Assembly (NCBI GenBank): GCA_035079385.1
Contig: JAVHKY010000059.1
Coordinates: forward strand, 601,001 to 665,000
From: Aspidiotus rigidus
Lineage: Eukaryota; Arthropoda; Insecta; Hemiptera; Diaspididae
Reading direction: 5' to 3'
Length of the DNA: 64,000 nucleotides
Shown piece after piece: positions 1 through 11,011 of the stretch. Under the pieces are notes generated by a model. The model made no database searches and was not told where the DNA came from. It saw only the letters and a program-made list of their open reading frames with translations. Position 1 is the stretch's first letter. Each line of letters opens with the position of its first letter. The position numbers and the translations under genes are program-made.

Positions 1-3000
1 GAAGACTGGAATCCTTTCGGTTCTTCTGTTCATCGCTTTCATTTTTTGTACGTAAAAGTCGACTGATAATGGTAACCAAGATCATGATTCATTCAGAGAA
101 TTCATTCAATTTTTCGAAATGATATCGAACTATTGGTTTTGAAGGTGTCATCTTCCATCCAACCATCTGCAAGTGTTCGAGAAATGACCTGTTTTTCAAA
201 GAATTCTTGAATGAAGTTTCTGGTAGTTCCGTCTTTCTTAGAAGTATACCCATTTGCATGATAAAAGTAGTAAATTTCCAAAGTCAAGACATTAATCTTA
301 TTCATTTTTTCCTCGTTACAAATTTCATCGGGGAAAATGTAATTGTCGACCCGATGTAACTTGTTCGTAAAGTAGGCAGGAAGAAAGCATAATTTAACGA
401 GTCATATCATGAGGACAATCATTTCTATCGTACGAGTGATATGATTAATGCTCATGTTCTTGAAATTCCGTTTATCTACTTCATAAAACCTTGTTAGTTA
501 TGATATCGGTCGTGCGAAATAGGTCTATTGATTCGTTTAGAAATACTGTTCCCTTCTGATTGACATCGCGTCTATATTTTTCAGAATTTATTCAACTCCG
601 GTATTAGTAAAAAAAAAAAATCGACATCTCGTGTTCAGAATTAAGGACAGTCTGACGCTAACCAAAGGAGAAAAGAGAATAGAAGGAAAGACTGATTTAA
701 AAATGATTTACAAAATATGGTGCCAGTGTTCGTATCAGAATACGTGTATACATGATTTGCTTTATAGACAGAAAAAGGAACGTGTTGTGCGTTGTAATCA
801 GTTACGCGAGAACGAGACTGAAACGAGTACCGGTAGGACACAATAATGTCATTTTTTGCATTTCTATATTACACATAGTTATGGAGACAAAGAGAACGAA
901 AACATCCAAGTACATGTATGTACTTTGTATGGTTTACATGGTTCACCATGTCATTGAACAACGATTGTATAGTTATGCTGTATAATATCGCTATAGTCGA
1001 ACAGGTGAACACCTGTCTAGTAGTACAAAAACGGGAAAAAATTCTCATCAGGAAAATAAATGCATAATACTTTCTCGCAAATATTTATACTGAGAGGCTG
1101 TCAGAGCCGCGAAATAGGAGTGAAGCGATGATTTAGAGTCCTTCGGAAATTCTGGATTCTAAAAAAGGGGAAAGTTTGTAGGAAAAATTAAGACAGTGAC
1201 GAATAGGTTTTAGGAGCGGACTCTCATTTTGATATATTTGTTTATTTATCTATTTTTTCGTTCGAATAAAGATAATGGGTAGCTCGTAGCCGCGATCGTT
1301 CGAGCGACGATCGCACGCGATTTCGACGAGCGGTGAAAGCGTTCATCGATGATGGTTAATTTGACACGCTCGTGATGACTGGTCGTTTGGCCAGAATTAG
1401 ATTTTTTTCTCACTGAACCTGCATCAATACGACGTACTCGACTAGTATGCATTTCCTTCATTCTATGCACGTACGAAGGAAATTTTCATGTACCTAATAT
1501 TCTGAATAAAAAATGTAATATTTTATAGCCTCCGCGGTGGACGTTCTATATAAGTCGCATGTAACCTAAATCTAGAAGAAACGGTGAAAATATTAACGCG
1601 TTAGAAGACGAAATCGATGAAAATTTAAATCGCGCGTCATACTCGTATGTAAATTTTCATGACAAAATTTGTTTCTTGAAAACTGACACTGCACCATAAT
1701 TCGAGTGTTACACGCGTTAAATTATGTTCACCATTTTGTACTTTTAAGGATGAAAATACGTTTTATAACCGCTTTAGTCCCTCCTAAATTTTCAGGGCGT
1801 CGTAAATTTCTTTCATCCAAAATTTTTACAAGGTCTCCGACATCGCTGTTCGCTTACACGATGTGAGGAAGTGCGAGTTTATGATAGAATGAGTGAAATT
1901 ATTTCGGGGCTCTATGCTATCGTCGACTTGAAATTATGTCCTCGTATTTTTGCAGTTATTTTGTGTCAAAATTTTTTGCGATCGTAAATTTCCGCTTTAT
2001 GACAGTATTTTATTTCGAGTAGAGTTATTTCATAGTATAAATTGTGTATGAAATTTTGATCCGGTTTTACAGTTACAATATTTACAATTAAAAACTGGTT
2101 TAAGTCGGTTCCGTTCGTGAAACATAGGTGCAAATTTTTCGACGAAATTTTCTTCGTTTGTTCCTCCTTGCTGTCAAGGTGTGTCATCGTATCATTTAGT
2201 CACTCTTGTTTTTAACGAAGAATGGAGAACGAAACGTTTCTTCATGAGAGATATTGTCTTACAAACTTCACAGGCCGGGGAAGTGTGCAAACATAAACCT
2301 CGCGTGAATTGGGTTACAATGAAAATATTATTTTAACCCAAAAATTTGTCAATTTCATCTCGTTATCTAGCGAGTATATTTGATCTGGATGTCATTGATG
2401 AGCAAATACAAGTCTTTCTTTACCTCGTCTTCTTCTTCAATATTGTGTTTGTTGGTGGAAATTCCAATGTTCCTCCATCTTTAACTTCTAAAGCCCAATA
2501 TTTTGGATCGCATTTTTTAAAAAGATTTTCATTCCATTTGTGTATCTTCCGAAATTAATCTCAATTTACAATGGATTATGTGCCAGTCAGCCATCAGTAA
2601 ACATCATTTGCGTAGAATTATTGAAGTAGGAGAGAATTTTTTTCATTTTATCAACTTGCTTTTATACTTCTTGGATTCACTTACCACGAACTTAACGACA
2701 GGCAACCTCTCATTCTCCAATCGACTCAATTTTTATCCATAATTTTTTGTAATACTTTTCTAAATTTCGACAATTTCAACATTGTTTGTTTGTGATTGAT
2801 AAGCTGAGATTGATAGCTGGTATTTTTCTGTAGAGAGAATTTGTGGCGGCGGATTATGTAATTTTTCGATAGAGATGTAGCCGATATTCACGTGCGAGTG
2901 TGCTCGTAGTCACGCAAGTTCATCAGAATGCTATCGCGATAAGGATTTCTTTTATCTACCATTGTTCAAATCTAGACACGCTGGAATCCACACACTCAAC

Positions 3001-4305
3001 GAATTTCAAAGACGCCGTGTATTTCCTTTGCGTCTGAGCACATTGTGAATCAGTTTAAAAAAAAAAAAAAAAAAACAGTTCTACGCACGGTTTCTACCTA
3101 CTGCGATAAATAAATTGGCGTCTATTTCAGTTTTTAGATGAATATTTTTAAAGTTCAATTAATATTCCTAGGTTCTTTTACCGACCATAAAAAGTGATGT
3201 ACAAAAGACCGGTTGACGTCAAGTTTTTCTATAGATAACGCTGAACAACGTGTGCCAATTTTATTTTTGTTCCTACCTTTCACGCGTGTCTGATTATCCA
3301 ACCTTGGGAAAATCGACCCAACAATTTTAAATTCATTTTCAAACCAGGAAAACAAGGATCCTGACAAAGTGACGATTTATGACGTATTTTTAGTACTTAA
3401 AATAATTCACGAATGTGTTCCAATGATCATTCTGTGCGTAAAGTCACAAATCAGCATTCAGTTGAATAACTTTTGTCTTTATTATGGAACTAGTATTCTC
3501 AGAAAGCTGTCTGTCATATATCATCCTCTCTCTCTGTTTGTGGTGAATCAGTTTTATGGGAGCATAATTAGGTAAAAATAGTTATCGTCTTTCGGAACCT
3601 GTCGTATCCATTCATTAATCAATTGAGAGTAAGAGGAAATCTTGAGGAAGTAAAATGAGTCCAAAAGTACGAATTTTCAAATTTATGTTTTTATTTTGAC
3701 AACTTTCATGTCTTATCTCTAACCCTACCCTAAACTCTAAATCTGCGTCCGGGCGTCCGTACGACCATGATCTTGGGATGTGGAAAATTTTCAACGTCGA
3801 ATCTCAGCCCTACTCCTGATTCCGGAGAATAGTAAATAGTACTATACTATCATAAACTACAGTATTAAACTGGACTTGACCTAGGCTAGGACCTCCCCAC
3901 CATCTTTATAGTAGGATTATACTAGTCTTAAACTAGAGCAGGCCGAATATACAGTGTACTAGGCCTATACTAACTAAGCTGCTATAGTTAGTTTAGCCTG
4001 CAATATATTAGGCCCCTTCATTATACTAAACCCGAAGTGACTTGAGAAGGGGGCGGCATTTCCTTGTATACTACCTTTTACTAGACATGAACTGGCTTTT
4101 CTCTACCCCTACCCTAATCTCCTTGGGACTTGAAAAAATTTCACGACTAAAGCCTCACCGTAATCGGCTTTAATTAGAACAGTGTTGGGTGGTTTTAGCT
4201 CGAACGAGATAGCGCGGAAGTGGTTAAGGTGAGGAAAAGGAATAGTGGAAATCGCACTTACAGAGCTTTCAATTAGGTCCTTGACAAAATTGAACGGATT
4301 CGTTC
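1..4305. other. Non-coding, probable Graf intron or 5' flank; no gene seen
   Basis: No open frame here resembles a known protein. Small A-runs (611-620, 3058-3075), a CpG-rich patch with a perfect stem at 1292-1299/1307-1314 (GCGATCGT, loop of 7), and a low-complexity stretch at 3780-4080 rich in CTAGG and TAAACTAG words that recurs at about 35080-35290 and 37010-37160. I looked for the missing BAR exons and did not recognise any. Confidence 0.6.
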
Positions 4306-5146
4306 CTCCAAATTACGGTTGTCCATAACGACGAGAAAGGAGCGGAGTAAAAACTACAAAGACTGCAGAAAATAAATAAAGCCGAGCGCTTTCGGTTAAT
4401 AAACCATCATCGGGACTGAAATGAAAGCAACTGACAAGAACGGAGAAGAAACCTCGGATCATTAAGGTTGATCAAACGAGGGTTCATAGTGTGAGACGGT
4501 CCTTCAACTTAACGAACAACCCTTTGACGGTAGTGGGCTTGTAATAGACCGGTCTGAAACCGAACGGGCGAAGGGCCCGACCCAATTCGATAGAGAACCT
4601 CTCTACGCAATCTCCGATCACGGATCATCTCTCGGGGGAGGTAGGGAGGTGGTGGAATCAAGGCTTTTCCTCGTAATTTTCCTCCAAACCATTGCCTCAA
4701 CATCGACATTGACACCATTCACTCCAGCCAGGTGTTCTATAGTCGCCAACTCTTTTTTGAAAGCAGCCTGACTCAAAAAAAAAGCGAGTCAATCGAACTA
4801 AACTGTTGTAAGCTGCTCGGCAGTTTTACATCCTTGAGAGCATCAGCCAATGACACCGAATGGGGAGACTCAGTTTTTGAACCAACGATTCAGGAATTTA
4901 GCAAGGAGGTTAGTGGGGGAGGAAACGAAAGAGACTACAGGTCGCATCGGGGTGTTCGTTTTGTGTACTTTAGGCAACCCATAAAGAAGAGGAGGCGTGG
5001 GGTTGGGAACAAGGAGAGCTTTTTTCATAGTTGGGGTTCTAATAATAAAACGAATACGTTCCTCAAGGTTACGGCTATCCATAATAAACGCGAAAAACGA
5101 ATACTCCGAAGGGAGAGTAAACAAATGCAAACCGCAGAAAGTTAAG
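4306..5146 (-). pseudogene. Penelope-like element A, heavily internally deleted
   Basis: Minus-strand PLE remnant. From its 5' side (high coordinates) it reads a leader, the finger region (YGLPKVHKTNTPMRPVVSF at about 4890-4960), then jumps near 4800 past the RT palm to the connector (SQAAFKKELATIEHLAG), and near 4500 past the GIY-YIG domain to the C-terminal tail (HYEPSFDQP). RT catalytic motifs and endonuclease are both lost. It ends in a terminal-repeat segment with a hammerhead-like motif (4376-4413). It lies head-to-tail with element B. It cannot encode an active protein. Confidence 0.8.
4376..4413 (-). ncRNA. Hammerhead-like motif, PLE A terminal repeat
   Basis: On the minus strand: CCGATGA, T, GGTT-TATT-AACC, GAAA, then AGC-GCTCG-GCT. 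This fits a type I hammerhead core (C-U-G-A-N-G-A, stem II, GAA, short stem III) except for U4 changed to C and an extra T before stem II. Hammerhead motifs are known in PLE terminal repeats. Activity is uncertain. Confidence 0.4.
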
Positions 5147-5183
5147 ACGACAAGCGCCTTCGGTTAATAAACCATCTTCAAGC
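5147..5183 (-). ncRNA. Hammerhead-like motif, PLE B terminal repeat
   Basis: On the minus strand: TTGAAGA, T, GGTT-TATT-AACC, GAAG, GCGC. Same layout as at 4376-4413, with a mutated GAAA. It lies in the segment shared by elements A and B. Confidence 0.33.
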
Positions 5184-5226
5184 CTGAAATGAAAGCAACT
5201 GACGAACAAATGAGAAGAATGAGGTA

Positions 5227-6985
5227 TTAAGATTGTCCAAACGAGAAATCGCGGTGTGAGTCATAAACCAGTTCGATCAGGCCATCTCCCGGAATGTACG
5301 AGTTGAGTACAGTGATACCGTCAGTGTTGAAATGACGCATTATCTCTATATTCTCGAGGGCGATGCGCTTACGGTAGGAATCCTCCTTACGGAGGAGCTT
5401 TTCGGATCCCTTGCGGAAGCTGTGGCCACTGTTGATTAAGTGATCGGCGAAAGCTGACTCCCCTAAGTGTCCCTTCTTCCAAGAATTCAAGTGCTCAGCT
5501 ACTCTAACTTTCATTTGGTGGCTGGCCTCACCAATATAAAAGCCTCCACAATCCCCACATTCCAACTTGTAAACACCACTCCTCTCATCAACAGGTATGG
5601 GGTCCTTCAGTCTCACAAACAACCTCTTGACTGTGGTAGGGTTGTAGAACGCGGGTCTGAAGCCAAACGGGCGGAGGGCCCGACCCAATTGGAGGGAGAA
5701 CTTCCCCAAGAAAGGGAGACTGATCCAACGCAAAAGGCGATCACGGATCGTGTCTCGGGGGAGGGAGGTGGTGGAATCAAGAAGGCTCCTCGTAACTTTC
5801 CTCCGAACCATCACGTCAACATCGACATTGACCCCATTCACTCTGGCCAGGTGTTTTATTGTGAGTAACTCTTTCTTGAAGGCAGACTGACTCAAAGGAA
5901 CACGAGTCAGTCTGTGAACTAGGCTGTGAAAAGCAGCCATCTTATGAGCAACAGGACCGAACGAACCACCGTGTACTAAAATATCGATCGTAGTATCTTT
6001 CCTGTAAATTCCAAACTTATGGATACCGTCTATTATAGAGATCGATAAATCCAAAAAGTTAATGGAAAATACCCCTATTTCCAACGTAAATTTGATGGAA
6101 GGGTACCAGGAATTGAGATACCTCAGAAACTCACCAAGGAGATCTGGGTGACCAGTCCAGGTACATAGAACGTCATCAACGTACCTGTGCCAATAGTGAA
6201 TATGATTAAGTAACACCTGGTTCGAGGAAAAGAGGTCAAGTTCAAACTTAGACATGAAAATTTCGGAGATGAGAGAGCCTAAAGGTGATCCAATAGGGAT
6301 CCCTACTTCATAAGGAAACTCGAAAAATTTTCCTTCAAATTTACAGTAGTTGGGGACCAGCAAATATTCCGAAGATCGAAAAATTCCTGAAGCTCATTGT
6401 GAGAAATATTGGCTTTGACGAGTAGCTCAACCATCCGCTGGATAGTAGCAGCCTGAGGAATATTTGGAAACAAACCAACAACATCAAACGAGCGGATGGT
6501 CGTTCCCGGGAGAAGACTTACACCCTTCAGAACGTCAGTTAAAGAGGCCGAATTCAAGACCGAATGGGGAGATTCAAAATCAATGCGATTTTTGAACCAA
6601 CGGTCCAGGAATTTGACAAGGAGGGAGGTGGTGGAGGAGACGAAAGAAACAACGGGTCGCATCGGGGTATTGTTCTTATGCACTTTGGGTAGCCCGTAGA
6701 AGAGGGGTGGTGTGAGGTTAGGAACAAGGAGGGCTTTTTACAAAGCAGGAGTTTTGATGATAGCCTCACTCCTGTTGATGACACTCCTAACTTCTTTAAC
6801 GTGCTTAGGAAAACTGAAATCCTCACTTTCTGTCGCACCAAACTGCTGGAGGACTTCATGGACCTTAGAAAAATAGGCCGACTTCTCCATCACCACAACA
6901 GCATTGCCCTTGTCAACCTTAGTGACGATTAAATCTCCCTCTTTCATCTTCCTCTTCAAACCTTGAATCACTCCTCCCAATTTAT
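5227..6985 (-). pseudogene. Penelope-like element B: reverse transcriptase plus GIY-YIG endonuclease
   Basis: Minus strand, starting near 6980 (5' end lost where it meets element C). The N-terminal block has KVDKGNAVVVMEK; RT motifs follow: GLPKVHKNNTPMRPVVSF, RSFDVVGLFPNIP (motif A), PIGSPLGSL (motif B), YWHRYVDDVLCTW (motif C, catalytic YVDD). The C-terminus has GVYKLECGDCGGFYIGEA, the GIY-YIG nuclease signature with its Cys pair, and a stop at 5227. Known role: copying element RNA into DNA, with the GIY-YIG domain nicking the target. Two lesions: an in-frame TAA near 6738 and a frameshift near 6360. From 6360 to the stop the frame is open for 378 codons. RT and nuclease domains are otherwise complete. 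Confidence 0.92.
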
Positions 6986-7002
6986 TATTCCTTTTCTGCG
7001 GT

Positions 7003-7620
7003 TTGCATTTGTTTACTCCCCCTTCGGAGTATTCGTTTTTCGCGTTTATTCTAATAATAACCTGTCTTCCATTTCTAGGGAGGTTCTCTATCGAATTGGG
7101 TCGGGCCCTTCGCCCGTTCGGTTTCAGACCGGCCTATTACAACCCCACTACCTTCAATTTAAAGGACCGTATACCTGCGGATGAAAGGAGAGATCTTTAC
7201 AAATTGGAATGCAGGGATTGTAGAAAGAGGTTTTTATGTCGGTGAAACCGGCCGCCCCCAGATGAAGGTGAGATTAGACGAATACCTGAAGGCCTGGAAA
7301 AAGAGACGTTTGGGAAAATCAGCATTTGCCGATCACTTGATCAACAGCGGTCCTAGCTTCTCCTCCATAAGGAGAATTACATAGAAATACGAGTAATTCG
7401 TCACCTCAATACTGATGATATTACTGTGCTAAACACGTACGTTCCGGAAGATGGCTTGATTGAACTCGTCTATGACTCACGTTATGAACCCTCGTTTGGT
7501 CAAGCTTAATGATCCGAGGCTTCTTCTCCGTTCTTGTCAGTTGCTTTCATTTCAGTCCCGATGATGGTTTATAAACCAAAAGCGCTCGCCTTTATCTATT
7601 TTCCGCGGTCTTTGTAGTTT
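7003..7620 (+). pseudogene. Penelope-like element C, 5' leader fused to 3' half
   Basis: Plus strand, back to back with element B. The leader (7003-7060) is nearly the same as the one upstream of element A, and it joins directly to the connector (FLGRFSIELGRALRPFGFRP), so the whole RT domain is deleted. A frameshift near 7180-7230 precedes GFYVGETGRPQMKV (GIY-YIG), another lesion lies near 7370, and the C-terminal tail (DGLIELVYDSRYEPSFGQA) ends with TAA at 7507-7509. A terminal repeat with a hammerhead-like motif follows. Confidence 0.82.
7558..7596 (+). ncRNA. Hammerhead-like motif, PLE C terminal repeat
   Basis: CCGATGA, T, GGTTTATAAACC, then AAAAGCGCTCGCC. Stem II pairs GGTTTA with its own complement TAAACC. 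GAAA is changed to AAAA, so it is probably dead. Confidence 0.33.
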
Positions 7621-7639
7621 TTACTCCTCTTTGGAGTAT

Positions 7640-9860
7640 TCCTTTCTCGTCTTCCTTGACAAAACTTCTATTCATACGTCTATCGCAGCCGATACCAGTG
7701 GCGACATCGGCAATCAAGATGGATTCCAGTTGACTTATTTTAGGTCTGGATGGAAGAGCGAACTTTTGCCCCATTCTCAAGAGAGGCCGTGAATTGAACG
7801 CTTGAATGATTCTCAAGAGAGTCGGCAAGCTGAAGTGGTGCTGGATTCGGATTCATATTAATGGAAGGATGAGGAGCTGACTTTTGAGCGGTGAGGATCT
7901 CGAGTTTTTTCAGTTTATTTGCTCGAAGTGCGGTGGATGACGAGAGTTCTTTTGATTAACAAAATCACATTAGGTCATCATAATCCACTGGTTCCAATAT
8001 TGAGGCCAATTTGAAAGAAGTATGAAGAGGCGAGAGGAAAAAAAAAAAAAAATCGTTACTTAACTGTAATCTTCCTTGTCCCGATTTTATATTTGTAGCT
8101 CCGAAGGCCGGGCCTGTGACGTCACAATTTGAGGCACAATCTCCATTTTCAGATCTCATTTACCCCATAAAACAGGTTCCCTGCCGCAACCCTCGTCTAA
8201 CTCCGTTTCAGAACCCGTGAGTTTTTCCAAGTCCCAAGGATCAGAGTTTCAAAATATTCTAGACTGAAGAGCGTAAAACATAATCATCTTACTAGCGGTT
8301 CCGAGATCAGTAAGCATCATCATAAGTGCGTGACTAATAATAACGAAAGTCCAGATGTGTTCAGTTGTGGTCCAGCATCGAACGCATATATCGCAAAGGC
8401 TGCAGGACATTCAACTTTTTTCTTTATCTGCATTCATTTGTCAAAGAAGAAAACGTGGGAATGAATCGACTTAAAATATCCGAGTATTTCAAGAAACAAG
8501 TCTGCAACTCGATAAAGCGTGAAACTTCGACCACTCCCAGGCTACAATTGCCATACTTGGAGAGAAATACGCAGAACTGAGGTATTTTGGTTTCACCAAG
8601 TTCGATGGCCCTAATAACTCCTCCTTCTGTTCTTGAGTGGAGATTTTTTGCACTTATTGAATTTTTTTTTTAGCCATCTCCTCTTGCGTTTTTTGGTCTA
8701 AATTTTCTCAAGACGTCGCTCTCGTGTGCCTTGTTGGTGTTCTTCATAATTTCAGATCAGCCATCTGTCTCGTCCAGTGCTCTTTTACCAACATTTTTCT
8801 TAGTCCTCTCGAGATAGACGTAACGCCCCATGTTTTCGGACGGACACGGACATGGGCAAGACAAAAAAAAAAAAAAAATCATTTGAAGGTTATTCATTTT
8901 CAAGATTCGATTTGTTAGACACTTAAGGTTCTCTAGAATATTAGCTATTCCAAATTTTCCTCCAAGACCTGCTTTCCAGCCATTATTTCAAGAACTGATG
9001 GCTTCAGAATCAAAAACTTACAATCTCCTTTCCTCTCCTTAAGCTATCTGTCGCTTCAATTTGAAATCTTATTTTAGTCTTGGCTATTGCAAACCCTACA
9101 ATTTTTCCAGTCCCATTACGAGGCGTCAACCTCCAATTTCCTTCAGCGATGAGACCAGTGAAAATTCTACGATTTTATAGGGCAGGATTTAAAGCAATTC
9201 TGATCCGAGGGCTCTAAGAGTGGAGTATAGGATTGTCGTCGAAAACTTTGTGGACTTGTGAATTTGAGGAAAATTGTGATTCTCGAGAATTTAGAGCTTT
9301 GAAGTCTGAGAATTGAAAACATTTCGAGGAAAGGGTCGACCCGTCCACACCTCTTCACAGGTCTGTTTGAAATTTTCGAATGTGAAAATTTTCTCTACGG
9401 ATATAATTCTTGTCGCCAGAGATCCTAATTAAACCTCAGCAATCAAAAGAACAAAGATAAGGGTGGGTTCTGTATTACAGGTGTTTGATAATGCTCAAAG
9501 AAATCAAGAAGCGGAGGTATTCTAGCTGACCCAGAAAAACTTGAATTATTTTATCAAAATGTAAATCATTGTACTCGAGTGCCGTTCCTCGATATCGCAA
9601 TTATGAACTTGGCGATTCTGCGAAAAAACTCCACCATCATATTTTCGCCATGAGTGGAAGATTATAATAAGGAATATGACTCGAGAACGAAATTGCAAAA
9701 TAGGAAGATTGAGTTGAGCTAGCTTCAAATTTCTCTGTTCGTTCGGAAAATCGGTTCATGAACAGTGTTTCAGTATGTCCAACTAATGAAGTTAACCAAA
9801 GTGGCTTCTACGCAGATAAAGATGAAAATTGTGAATGAATAAACCGCGTAAAATTCGCCA
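7640..9860. other. Non-coding intron, one terminal-repeat fragment
   Basis: No gene recognised. A-runs at 8040-8052 and 8863-8878. The only identified repeat is the 3' end of the AACAGG-type element at about 8165-8217. Confidence 0.5.
8100..8217 (+). repeat. 3' end fragment of the AACAGG-type (Helentron-associated-like) element
   Basis: CATAAAACAGGTTCCCTG at 8167-8184 is followed by a degenerate copy of the family's 3' tail (CCTCGTCTAACTCCGTTTCA), where intact copies have a stem-loop. Upstream, the words GTGACGTCACAATTTG and GGAGCT-like sequence match family members at 20.2 and 31.65 kb. Confidence 0.55.
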
Positions 9861-10239
9861 ATGAATTTTCAAACATTGGTTTACCGTCATTTTTCTATAC
9901 TGTATTCAAGGTTTTCTTCGAGCGTCGAGTTTGAATGCCGACGACTTACCTTTTTAAGTATTCATTTCATAAATATGCCAATGACCGAAAGGGAAAGAGA
10001 GAATTATAATTCTTGCATTGAATTGCTCCTTAATGAAAACGCCCAATAGATCTATGCTCATCAATTCACGTGGAGGTACCAGGTTCATGAATTTGCAAAT
10101 TATATGGATAAAATTTGCAATGCTTTAGGTACAACTGGTCTGTGTTTAAAAGGTGGCGATTCCAATTTTCTGACTTTGGCTGATGCCGAGCTGCAGAATT
10201 GGTTATCGCCAAGAATGCCTTGTGCTGTATTCTATTAAT
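9861..10239 (+). pseudogene. Unidentified open frame with one internal stop
   Basis: A single frame runs about 126 codons, broken only by TAG at 10047-10049, to TAA at 10237-10239. The part around the stop has coding-like composition: ERERENYNSCIELLLNENAQ before it and HQFTWRYQVHEFANYMDKI, LCLKGGDSNFLTLADAELQN after it. I do not recognise the family. It could be a fragment of a transposon protein, a processed pseudogene, or chance. The initial residues (9861 to about 9970) look non-coding. Confidence 0.35.
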
Positions 10240-10932
10240 ATGTGGTCGTAGAACGTAGGTATTTCAGTAAACTCGAGTAAGATGTGATGCATTCGAGACG
10301 TGGTGAAGTCGTATTATAAGTCTTACCTTACTTATGTCTTTCGTTCGGAATTGTAACTTTTGAACGGTAGAAATATGAATCGTATTAGTGCTTCGGGTTG
10401 GAACAAAAGATAGGAAATTCAACAAGGTAACTAATGGGCTCTCTATCATTCATTGTGGCGCCACTTCTCGCGGCTTAATTAATTTCGTTTCTTTTCAGAA
10501 AAGTTCGTATACTCGTCTTCATAACGACTCATGACATGATCAATGCTCGTATGACGTATGATTTTCTGAGAAGAAAAGAATTTTTTCAGACAATAGACGG
10601 ATAAAGTTTGAATGATATAATTTTTGGTTCATAGGCCCCTGAAATTAATATTGAAAGGGTTGATGAAAAACACGAGGATATCTCGATTATTTGTATCGTC
10701 TACACTTCTGTCCGTGGATTTTCCGGTCGACTTCAAATCCTCTTCATTATTTTTATTTTTATTTTTTATTATTTTTTTTTTTACGAGCAATGCAGCTGCG
10801 CTAAGGGCTATTTGCTCGGCAGATAGTTCTGCTTTTACAAAAACTTAGTATTTAATAAAGTAGAAAAATCGAAAACAAAATACATGTAAAAGAACCGAGA
10901 TGAAACAAAAATACAAAGGAAAACAAAAATAT

Positions 10933-10934
<2 letters not shown>
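10240..10934. other. Non-coding intron, nothing recognised
   Basis: AT-rich sequence with a T-tract at about 10740-10785 and no protein or repeat match that I can see. Confidence 0.5.

Positions 10935-11010
<76 letters not shown>
10935..11010 (-). repeat. 76-nt pure T tract = poly(A) tail of the minus-strand non-LTR element
   Basis: An unbroken run of 76 T directly downstream (on the minus strand) of the RT/RNase H reading frame. It marks the 3' end of a target-primed retrotransposon. The lack of interruptions suggests either a recent insertion or homopolymer expansion or assembly error. Confidence 0.85.

Positions 11011-11011
<1 letters not shown>

Noticed and set aside
1292..1314. Palindromic GCGATCGT...ACGATCGC stem as a terminator or operator
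   Set aside because: Isolated stem in eukaryotic intron DNA with no neighbouring feature.
4732..5145. 137-codon plus-strand frame
   Set aside because: Antisense shadow of PLE A, whose minus strand shows RT finger residues.
5467..5868. 133-codon plus-strand frame
   Set aside because: Antisense to the connector and GIY-YIG region of PLE B.
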